Source: Alphaproteobacteria bacterium | Lineage (GTDB): Bacteria > Pseudomonadota > Alphaproteobacteria > Rs-D84 > NBLK01 | Length of the DNA stretch: 5,922 nucleotides | NCBI GenBank assembly: GCA_016936785.1 | Contig: JAFGXE010000064.1 | Span: forward strand, 1-5,922 | Direction of reading: 5' to 3' | Shown: one piece after another, positions 1 through 5,367 of the stretch | Numbering within the stretch: the stretch's first letter is position 1 | Layout of the letters: each line of letters starts with the position of its first letter | Program-made: the position numbers and the translations under genes | Notes under the pieces: model-generated | The model's database searches: none | The model's input: the letters and a program-made list of their open reading frames with translations, nothing else | Told to the model about the DNA's origin: nothing

Positions 1-1
1 T

Positions 2-715
2 ATGCAACAAAATATTACGATGAGTGATTTTGCAAAACAGACAGGAATTACAGTATCTGTTTATCACCGAATCGAATCGGGAGAACGCGAAATTTATAAA
101 ACAGAGTTTGTTGCAATTGCAAAAACACTCAAATTAGAACCAGAAGAACTGACAAAAGAAATTTACAATCTTTATAAGGGAGGTGTACTGGATAAGTATT
201 CTGAAAATCTCCGTGCAGGACGCGGTAAAGCACATGTTTCTGCTGATGCAAAAAGTATTATGAATTTATCGAAAACACTTTATGGAAAAGAAATTTACGA
301 ATTTTCAAAAAACAAGATGGTCGCTTTGTTGGGAGAAGGACGTGAAGATGGAAAACTTCACGTGGATAAAACTGCGGAGGCGCTTGTTTTTGCACCATTC
401 TCTTTGCGCCGTCGAAAAAAAGTTTATGCTGTAAAATCGCATCCAAAAAGTACAAAAAATATTTTACCAGAACATGCTATTTATTTTATTCGCTATGATT
501 CAAAAGTTTCAGAAGGGGACCTTGCTGTTGTGTATGAAAAAGATTTTGATCAACATGAAAAGCATGATGCGGAAATTGTTTCGGTTGAAAAACGCGGGGA
601 AGATCTTTGGGCTGTGTCTCATGCTTCAGGAAATGAATTTAAAATCAAAAGTCTTCAAAAAAATCAAATTCATCGAGTCGTTTTCATTGCGCTAGATGAT
701 GAGGATCAAGCTTAA
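2..715 (+). CDS. XRE-family helix-turn-helix regulator, probably 5'-partial
   Basis: The N-terminus reads as a Cro/C1-type helix-turn-helix: residues 7-30 contain a DFAKQTGI helix, a turn and the recognition-helix hallmark HRIESGERE, followed by a third helix (FVAIAKTLKL) to about residue 57. The first helix normally seen in this fold (an LR..R-type start) is missing, and the ATG lies at the second base of the window, so the true start is probably upstream. Residues 130-230 are beta-rich (VYAVKSHP, YFIRYDSKVSEGDLAVVYEK, AVSHASGNEFKI, HRVVFIAL). They loosely follow the layout of the LexA/CI-like S24 domain, but there is no canonical Ser-Met-x-Pro site and no obvious catalytic Lys, so autocleavage is doubtful. 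By family the role is DNA-binding transcriptional control; the target is unknown. The TAA overlaps the next ATG by one base. I am confident of the HTH and weakly confident of the S24 resemblance. Confidence 0.75.
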   Translation: MQQNITMSDFAKQTGITVSVYHRIESGEREIYKTEFVAIAKTLKLEPEELTKEIYNLYKGGVLDKYSENLRAGRGKAHVSADAKSIMNLSKTLYGKEIYEFSKNKMVALLGEGREDGKLHVDKTAEALVFAPFSLRRRKKVYAVKSHPKSTKNILPEHAIYFIRYDSKVSEGDLAVVYEKDFDQHEKHDAEIVSVEKRGEDLWAVSHASGNEFKIKSLQKNQIHRVVFIALDDEDQA

Positions 716-1329
716 TGACAGAAGCGAGTCGCCTTCATGCACTTTTTCGACAGATCCATGTGATTGAAGGGGGAGTTAAAACCTTTAATCAAGAAATAAA
801 AAATGTTTCAGATGACGTTTTTCTTGAACTCGCAGAATATCCGAGCGGTGAAAAACTGCAAAGACACATTCAAATGTTGCGAGATTCGCAAATTAAAGAG
901 AATCAGATTTCACGTGAAAATGTGCCTTTTGAAGAATTGATTCCAGAAGGTGAAATTATTGAAAAAAGTTTAGAGATTAAAAAAGTAATGCGTTTAGAAA
1001 AATCAAAAATTTTGAAAGAACTTGAAGATTTTTCGCCTGATACAGCACATTTGACGCAATTTCAGAAAGATTTTGGATTAGATTGGAAAGAGAATTTAAA
1101 GACAGAAGTCCGAAAGCAGAATTCATTTTCGTTAGATCAAAAACTTAAGGAAGTCATGGATTTTGCAGAGGCGCTTGATGCATGGTATTTAGGAGAAGAA
1201 ATTCTTCAAGAAAACAATCAAGTCAAGGCGCGTGCAAAACTGAAAGAAATTGAAACCCATTTGAAAAAATTTGGAGAAGCTGGGGAAGCACGGATTCAAA
1301 AAATAAAAACACTTGCACTTTTGAGCTAA
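715..1329 (+). CDS. hypothetical charged alpha-helical protein
   Basis: I do not recognise this 204-residue protein. It has no signal peptide, no membrane segment and no catalytic motif that I can see. It is rich in Glu, Lys and Leu and looks mostly helical. Residues 78-105 and 160-200 have heptad-like spacing that could form coiled coil, and a Trp-containing segment (DAWYLGEEIL) lies near residues 155-164. This suggests a soluble cytoplasmic protein, perhaps a structural or partner protein. The start is well supported: the ATG overlaps the upstream stop (TAATG) and a GAGGA ribosome site at 701-705 lies nine bases ahead, so it is likely translationally coupled to the HTH gene. Codon use looks like its neighbours. 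The reading frame is convincing; no function can be assigned. Confidence 0.7.
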   Translation: MTEASRLHALFRQIHVIEGGVKTFNQEIKNVSDDVFLELAEYPSGEKLQRHIQMLRDSQIKENQISRENVPFEELIPEGEIIEKSLEIKKVMRLEKSKILKELEDFSPDTAHLTQFQKDFGLDWKENLKTEVRKQNSFSLDQKLKEVMDFAEALDAWYLGEEILQENNQVKARAKLKEIETHLKKFGEAGEARIQKIKTLALLS

Positions 1330-1371
1330 AAATGGGTAAATGAACGAGAGTTTATAGGAAAAGAAAATCTA

Positions 1372-1812
1372 ATGGCAAAAGAAAAAAAAGTTTCACAGCA
1401 AAACATATTATGGCAAGTGAATCATTTTAAAAAAGTAGTTGATTATCTCGATTTGAGTCGGTCTATTCTTGCAATGGTTTGTGTAGAGAAAGATGGTAAA
1501 AGTCTTGAAGACTACGAGCATTATGGTTTTCTTATTGATGTGATTGATCATCTTTTGAAAGTGGGTGAGATTTTAAAGTCTGCTGAAGATAAAGATCTCA
1601 GTCCGATCGGAGGACGTAAAAAACTCGCCGATATTTTGGAAACACTCAACCGTTTAAGAAAAAAAGATATTCATGCAGGGGATCTTGATTCACAACTGGG
1701 TCATTGGGATAATTTAACACCAGAACAATTAGCTGAGACAATTGAAAAAGCGTCTGAAAAAGATGAGGATGAAAAAGAGGAACAAAAGGAGAAGAAGAAA
1801 AATGACGATTAA
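1372..1812 (+). CDS. hypothetical protein with Lys/Glu/Asp-rich C-terminal tail
   Basis: This 146-residue protein is not recognised. Residues 10-70 form an amphipathic helical region (NILWQVNHFKKVVDYLDLSR, then FLIDVIDHLLKVGEIL). A GGRKKLADILETLNRLRK segment lies at 80-97. The last 20 or so residues are almost entirely Lys, Glu and Asp, typical of a disordered tail. No membrane segment or signal peptide is seen, so it is probably cytoplasmic. The start at 1372 is the first possible one after the in-frame TAA at 1327-1329. Its ribosome site is weak (AGGA at 1356-1359, 12 bases away). The 3' end overlaps the start of the following lipoprotein reading frame by 11 bases, which suggests co-translation. 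The pairing with the upstream unknown protein and the downstream secretin-like gene hints at a shared process, but this is inference. Confidence 0.68.
   Translation: MAKEKKVSQQNILWQVNHFKKVVDYLDLSRSILAMVCVEKDGKSLEDYEHYGFLIDVIDHLLKVGEILKSAEDKDLSPIGGRKKLADILETLNRLRKKDIHAGDLDSQLGHWDNLTPEQLAETIEKASEKDEDEKEEQKEKKKNDD
1786..1791 (+). promoter_or_regulatory. ribosome binding site for the lipoprotein leader
   Basis: AAGGAG lies ten bases before the ATG at 1802. It decides the start of the secretin-like gene: this site, followed by a signal peptide with a lipobox, is far better than the GTG at 1922, which has only an AAGG touching the start codon. Confidence 0.65.
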
Positions 1813-3094
1813 AAAAGGATTTCTTTTTTTGAGTTTATGTTTTCTTTTTGGGTGTGACTCATTTCAATAAGAACAACAAACACAACCTGTTGATGTTGTT
1901 TTAAACATTAAGCAAAAAGGGGTGCGAACAATTAATTCTGTTCCGATTTATCCAAAGATGCCGGCGCAAACAGGACGCCAAGCGAAGTTATTTAGTTTAG
2001 ATATGCCAATTCGATGTGAAGTAGATGAAACGCGTCAACACGTGATTAGCGCCGAGCCTTTCGATCGTGATCGTTTTTTACTCCACCCTGCTGTGGTAGA
2101 AGATCAGTTGCCTGAATATAAAATTAAAGGATTCAAAACAGATCAAAAACCATTGGATGAAGCTTTGCGATGTTTGCTTGAAAATACAGACATTCGTGTC
2201 AATGCACGCGAAGCCGTTTACCCTGTCGTTTCGTTGCCAGAAGTCGAAGGGCGTTTGGATCAAACGGTAAATATGTTAACAGAATTAGGGAATGTCTACT
2301 CATCATATGATGCACATACAAAAACACTGACACTTCAAAACGAAATTAAGTGGCGATTAGATGTTCCGCTTTCTGATGAACTTCTTGTAGGTGTTTTAGA
2401 TGCACTCCGCGGTGGCGGTATAAAAAATGTTGTGGTTGATTGGGAAGATCGTGCATTGCTATTTACGGGAAATAAACTCATTGAAAAGAAAGTGCGTCAT
2501 ATTATTAATGAAATGGCAGTTTCTGAATACTGGATTGCGTATGATGTGCATGTCTACCGTGTTTATCCAAAGTCTGCCACTGGTGTGCCATGGATGAATA
2601 TTTTAAAATCATTCAGTCGGCAAGATGTAAAAGTTTCTATCCCTGGGTTAATTGGTCGTGCGCTGGTGACATCTCCTGCAATCAATTCTGAAACACTTAA
2701 GACATTTTTGAGACCTTATGGACGCGTCGTTCCTATTTCAGAAGGAACATTTATTGCACCAAGCAAATGGCAAGGGCGTTTTGATGTGGGTCTTTGTTCA
2801 ACAGAGGATCGTTTAGAAACAGATTTAAAGATTTTGACGCAAGCGACTTATCGTCCAAATGCTTTTGAAAAAGACCATGTCGATCTTGATTTTGTGTTGC
2901 GGACAAAAGAGGGCGAAATTGCGAGCTTTGACCTGCCTGCACGTCTCAATGAAAATGTTGTTGTGATGGGTGTGCCAACGCACTACTTTATTAAAGGTGA
3001 GTCAACAATCATTCCACCTCAAGCCGAGCTGATGATGGTGCTGAGCCCACGTTTAATTAATATTGTTGATATGCGTCAAGCGGATGAGGATTAA
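1802..3094 (+). pseudogene. secretin-like lipoprotein gene interrupted by an in-frame TAA at codon 23
   Basis: Translation from ATG 1802 gives MTIKKGFLFLSLCFLFGC: two lysines, a hydrophobic core and a lipobox LFGC (Cys 18, cut site before it), then DSFQ and a TAA at 1868-1870. The same frame continues without another stop for 407 codons: EQQTQPVDVV and then the secretin-like body. The stop sits in a Gln-rich stretch (CAA TAA GAA CAA CAA), and one C-to-T change from CAA would create it. The full gene would encode 430 residues, a sensible size for a lipoprotein with this body. Possible explanations are a recent nonsense mutation, a base-call error, or readthrough. As it stands, the protein body loses its export signal. 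The body frame shows no decay, so any loss is recent. TAA ends the other genes here, so a changed genetic code is unlikely. Asp at +2 would be an inner-membrane retention signal under the E. coli Lol rule, which may not hold in this lineage. Confidence 0.72.
1922..3094 (+). CDS. divergent secretin-like protein (PilN/BfpB type), body of the interrupted lipoprotein gene
   Basis: This is the open frame left after the internal stop, 390 residues from a GTG that is probably not a natural start. Residues 76-149 resemble the STN/N0 domain of type IVb pilus secretins (LDEALRCLLENTDIRV, then TVNMLTELG, an aromatic-rich strand and KTLTLQNEIKWRLDVP). Residues 150-200 look like an N1 ring domain (a GGIKNVVVDWEDRALLFTG strand pair, then a helix ending HIINEM). 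Residues 203-384 follow the order of a secretin barrel: a DVHVYRVYP strand, a LKTFLRPYGRVVPIS segment, an IASFDLPARLNENVVVMGVP segment matching the usual LP...G..LVLAG region, and a closing AELMMVLSPRLI matching ELVVLLTPRLV. Secretins form gated outer-membrane rings for pili or secretion. This one is shorter than typical PilN, and no pilin, ATPase or PilO/PilP gene is nearby, so its system is unknown. It ends three bases before lolC. Confidence 0.55.
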   Translation: MRTINSVPIYPKMPAQTGRQAKLFSLDMPIRCEVDETRQHVISAEPFDRDRFLLHPAVVEDQLPEYKIKGFKTDQKPLDEALRCLLENTDIRVNAREAVYPVVSLPEVEGRLDQTVNMLTELGNVYSSYDAHTKTLTLQNEIKWRLDVPLSDELLVGVLDALRGGGIKNVVVDWEDRALLFTGNKLIEKKVRHIINEMAVSEYWIAYDVHVYRVYPKSATGVPWMNILKSFSRQDVKVSIPGLIGRALVTSPAINSETLKTFLRPYGRVVPISEGTFIAPSKWQGRFDVGLCSTEDRLETDLKILTQATYRPNAFEKDHVDLDFVLRTKEGEIASFDLPARLNENVVVMGVPTHYFIKGESTIIPPQAELMMVLSPRLINIVDMRQADED

Positions 3095-3097
3095 AAT

Positions 3098-4393
3098 ATG
3101 TTGCGAAAATTTTTAAAGAAAACCAAAGAGCTTTTTTCTTTTTCACGATTTGAATGGATGGTGGCACGACGCTATCTCACAGGAAGACGGAGAGAACACT
3201 TTATTTCGGTGATTTCACTTTTTTCTTTACTCGGGATTATGCTCGGTGTTGCAACGCTGATTATTGTTATGTCTGTTATGAACGGCTTCCGTCAAGAAAT
3301 GCTCACGAAGCTTCTCGGAATTAATGGTCATGTGATGGTTTATTCTCGGAATCATACGGCGATGCCAAATTATAAAGAAGTATCACAAACGATTTTGGAA
3401 AACAAAACAGCACGTGAAGAAGTAGAAGAAATTATTCCGCTGACAGAAGGACAAGTGATGTTCGGCGCCAATGGTCAATCATCAGGTGGGATTCTGCGTG
3501 GGATGTATATGAGTGATTTGGCGCGCTACCCGCTCGTGAAAAAAAATCTTTTTGGAACCAGTTTTGAGCAAGTTCAAGAACATGAGGTGATTGTGGGGCA
3601 AGCGCTTGCAAGTAATCTCAAGCTTGAAGTCGGAGATGAAATTACGATTACTTCTGCGAAAGGAAATATTACAGCCTTTGGGATGATGCCTCGTATTCGA
3701 TCTTATCGCGTTGCAGGTGTTTTTGATATTGGAATGTATCAGTATGATTCGTCTTTTGTGTTTATGCCAATGGAGAGTTCTCAGGTTTATTTGAACATGC
3801 CACAATCAGCAAGTCATATTGAAATATTTTTGAAAAATCCGAATGATTCAAAAGAAATAAAACAGCTTATTCAAGTCGTTCTCGGGCCCGATTATAGTGT
3901 AAAAGATTGGGAAGATTTGAATGCACCATATTTCAGTGCGCTCGAAGTTGAGCGAAATGTGATGTTTATTATTTTAACGCTCATTATTCTTGTTGCAGCA
4001 TTTAATATTATTTCAGGACTTGTGATGCTCGTAAAAGATAAAGGGCGCGATATTGCAATTCTGAGAACAATGGGAATGGGTCGGACAAGTATCATGCGTG
4101 TGTTCTTTTTTACAGGCGCGTATATTGGGGTACTGGGAACGTTTCTAGGAACGCTCATCGGATCGCTATTTTGTATTTATATCGAAGAGATTCGCCAGGT
4201 GCTTCAAAAGCTTCTTGGATTTAATTTATTTGCGAAAGAAATTTATTTCCTGTCAAAATTACCGGCTGAAATTGAGGTAAGTGAAGTGTTGACTGTTGTC
4301 TTTATGGCGTTGGCTTTAACATTTCTTGCTGCGCTTTATCCGGCATGGCGTGCATCGAAACTTGATCCTGCGGAGGCTTTAAGATATGAGTAA
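3098..4393 (+). CDS. lolC: LolC/LolE-family lipoprotein-releasing permease
   Basis: This is the inner-membrane subunit of the ABC transporter that extracts mature lipoproteins from the inner membrane and passes them to LolA. At 431 residues it has the family's usual length. The N-terminal signature is clear: FEWMVARRYLTGRRREHFISVIS at about 18-40, then a first membrane helix through LGIMLGVATLIIVMSVMNGF. A large periplasmic domain covers about 65-285. Three further helices follow at about 288-312, 335-361 and 396-416 in the FtsX-like domain, with KGRDIAILRTMGM in the cytoplasmic coupling loop and the typical ending YPAWRASKLDPAEALRYE. Only one LolC/E gene is present, as is usual in alphaproteobacteria, where a single subunit (also called LolF) is thought to form a homodimer. 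GAGGA at 3086-3090 gives a good ribosome site. The gene overlaps lolD by eight bases. Whether to call it LolC or LolE is arbitrary. Confidence 0.93.
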   Translation: MLRKFLKKTKELFSFSRFEWMVARRYLTGRRREHFISVISLFSLLGIMLGVATLIIVMSVMNGFRQEMLTKLLGINGHVMVYSRNHTAMPNYKEVSQTILENKTAREEVEEIIPLTEGQVMFGANGQSSGGILRGMYMSDLARYPLVKKNLFGTSFEQVQEHEVIVGQALASNLKLEVGDEITITSAKGNITAFGMMPRIRSYRVAGVFDIGMYQYDSSFVFMPMESSQVYLNMPQSASHIEIFLKNPNDSKEIKQLIQVVLGPDYSVKDWEDLNAPYFSALEVERNVMFIILTLIILVAAFNIISGLVMLVKDKGRDIAILRTMGMGRTSIMRVFFFTGAYIGVLGTFLGTLIGSLFCIYIEEIRQVLQKLLGFNLFAKEIYFLSKLPAEIEVSEVLTVVFMALALTFLAALYPAWRASKLDPAEALRYE

Positions 4394-5063
4394 AGAAAAT
4401 ATGTTACAATTTGCAAAAGTCTCTCACAAATTTGAGCAGGCAGGTGTTGAGATTCCGATTCTCAATGAAGCGTCTTTATCCATTAAAAAGGGAGAAGCGG
4501 TTGCGCTTGTCGGGCCATCTGGATCTGGAAAATCAACGTTATTGAATCTTGCTGGATTGTTGGAACGACCTCTTCATGGCACAATTATGATTAACGGACG
4601 CGATGTTTCTCATTTATCAGAAGCAAAGCGAACAAATCTCAGATTAAAAACAGTTGGTTTTGTGTTTCAAAGTCATAATCTTCTTCAGGATTTTACAGCA
4701 CTTGAAAATGTGATGTTGCCTCAGTTGATGGCGGGGAAAACAAAACAGTCTGCACAAATTCAGTCAGAAAAACTTTTGATGAAAATGGGGCTTGAAGATC
4801 GTATGACGCATAAACCTTTTGAACTTTCAGGGGGAGAACAACAACGTGTGGCTATTGCGCGTGCGCTGTCAAATGAACCCGATCTTCTTCTTGCAGACGA
4901 GCCAACTGGAAATCTCGACCCAGAAACATCAGAAAAGATTTTTAGAGAACTCATTTCGTTGGTGAAAGAAAAAAAACTCACAACACTCATTGCGACACAT
5001 GATCTTAATCTTGCCCGTCGTTTGGATTATACTGTGCGTCTTAGAGCTGGAAAATTGATTTAA
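4386..5063 (+). CDS. lolD: LolD, ATPase of the lipoprotein-releasing ABC transporter
   Basis: This cytoplasmic ATPase powers lipoprotein release together with the adjacent LolC/E permease. All ABC motifs are intact in 225 residues: Walker A GPSGSGKS at 43-50, Q-loop Gln 95 in FVFQSHNLL, signature LSGGEQQR at 147-154, Walker B LLLADE at 167-172 with its catalytic Glu followed by PTGNLDP, and the H-loop His 205 in IATHD. Length and the DEPTGNLD sequence fit the LolD/MacB/FtsE group. The neighbouring LolC/E-type permease settles the assignment. The start overlaps the end of lolC, and a GGAGG ribosome site at 4372-4376 lies inside lolC, nine bases ahead, so the two are translationally coupled. 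The gene ends just before a strong hairpin at 5068-5087, probably the end of the transcript. Confidence 0.95.
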   Translation: MSKENMLQFAKVSHKFEQAGVEIPILNEASLSIKKGEAVALVGPSGSGKSTLLNLAGLLERPLHGTIMINGRDVSHLSEAKRTNLRLKTVGFVFQSHNLLQDFTALENVMLPQLMAGKTKQSAQIQSEKLLMKMGLEDRMTHKPFELSGGEQQRVAIARALSNEPDLLLADEPTGNLDPETSEKIFRELISLVKEKKLTTLIATHDLNLARRLDYTVRLRAGKLI

Positions 5064-5067
5064 TGAG

Positions 5068-5087
5068 ATCCCGACCTGCGTCGGGAT
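5068..5087 (+). repeat. GC-rich hairpin repeat, possible transcript end of lolCD
   Basis: ATCCCGAC (5068-5075) pairs perfectly with GTCGGGAT (5080-5087) around a CTGC loop, five bases after the lolD stop. The sequence has the form of the widespread ATCCCGAC...GTCGGGATGACA intergenic repeat. No T-run follows, so it is not a classic intrinsic terminator, but the stem could stop the polymerase or protect the 3' end of the mRNA. Confidence 0.6.
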
Positions 5088-5102
5088 GACAGTAGTTGGT
5101 TC

Positions 5103-5200
5103 TTGTTATTCCGAACGTATGTGAGGAATCTCTTGAGATTTGGCAGTGAGTCAAAAAAAGTTCACGGATTTTGAAGGGAGATACGCGTTCGAGATGACAA
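5103..5200. repeat. 98-base element with imperfect terminal inverted repeats
   Basis: TTGTTATTCCGAACG (5103-5117) and CGTTCGAGATGACAA (5186-5200) are inverted copies of each other with three mismatches in 15. Inside the left arm, AATCTC TT GAGATT (5127-5140) makes a small perfect hairpin. The left end resembles the common GTCATTCCGAACG...GAGGAATCTC type of dispersed repeat. It codes for nothing. It is probably a non-autonomous palindromic element; whether it was ever mobile cannot be told from one copy. Confidence 0.55.
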
Positions 5201-5215
5201 CTAAACACTCTGTGT

Positions 5216-5281
5216 GTCATCGCGAGGCATTGATGCCGTGGCGATCCATGGATTGCTTCGTCACTTCGTTTCTCGCAGTAA
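5216..5281. repeat. palindromic repeat of the GTCATTGCGAG...ATCCATGGAT type
   Basis: The unit opens with GTCATCGCGAG and closes with CTCGCAGTAA, a degenerate inverted partner. Within it are a GGCAT/ATGCC hairpin (5226-5237) and a 16-base near-perfect palindrome, GCGATCCATGGATTGC (5241-5256), then TTCGTCACTTCG. This matches the layout of the dispersed repeat familiar from Rickettsiales and other genomes (GTCATTGCGAG...ATCCATGGATTGCTTCG...CTCGCAATGAC). Mutations in both ends suggest an old copy. Confidence 0.65.
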
Positions 5282-5347
5282 GATCCCGGACCCATTTCGA
5301 TTCTTCGATAGGCTCAACAACCGCAAGCTCAGTGGGCGGTTTTGAGG
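5282..5347. repeat. half element plus bulged 11-base-pair hairpin repeat
   Basis: GATCCCGGACC (5283-5293) looks like one arm of an ATCCCGGACC-type palindrome whose other arm is missing. It runs into a second unit of the CTTCGATAGGCTCA type. There, CTCAA and AACCGC (5313-5317, 5319-5324, with one bulged C) pair with GCGGTT and TTGAG (5336-5346) around an 11-base loop. No T-run flanks it on either strand, but it lies 22 bases beyond the gmk stop and could help end that transcript. Confidence 0.5.
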
Positions 5348-5367
5348 ATGGCAGAAACATTTTAATG

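Larger units (their letters stand above)
5064..5367. other. convergent intergenic region made of short palindromic repeats
   Basis: These 304 bases between the ends of lolD and gmk contain no credible gene. They hold four distinct repeat-like units side by side, listed separately. Open frames crossing the region translate to peptides such as CHPDAGRDL and RSDEAIHG, which in my recollection are familiar spurious products of dispersed intergenic palindromes in bacterial genomes. Base composition is visibly more GC-rich than in the flanking genes. A weak AT-rich inverted repeat (AACAT/ATGTT, 5356-5369) overlaps the gmk stop codon. Confidence 0.75.

Noticed and set aside
258..455. Open frame of 65 codons on the - strand inside the HTH gene
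   Set aside because: It is a shadow of the coding frame, with no motif and no upstream signal.
1868..1870. Reassigned TAA codon (alternative genetic code)
   Set aside because: The other genes in the window end with TAA and none contains another internal TAA, so a changed code is unlikely.
1802..1870. A genuine 22-residue lipopeptide gene in its own right
   Set aside because: The frame continues directly into the body with Gln-rich sequence on both sides of the stop, so an interrupted longer gene explains it better. A mature part of only five residues would be very short.
3482..3805. Open frame of 107 codons on the - strand inside lolC
   Set aside because: It is antisense to a well-conserved permease, has no ribosome site support and no recognisable motif.
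5041..5295. Open frame of 84 codons on the - strand through the intergenic region
   Set aside because: Its peptide (with CHPDAGRDL and RSDEAIHG) is the typical spurious translation of dispersed palindromic repeats, and it overlaps the end of lolD.
5068..5347. CRISPR array
   Set aside because: The repeats differ from each other in sequence and length and have no regular spacers.
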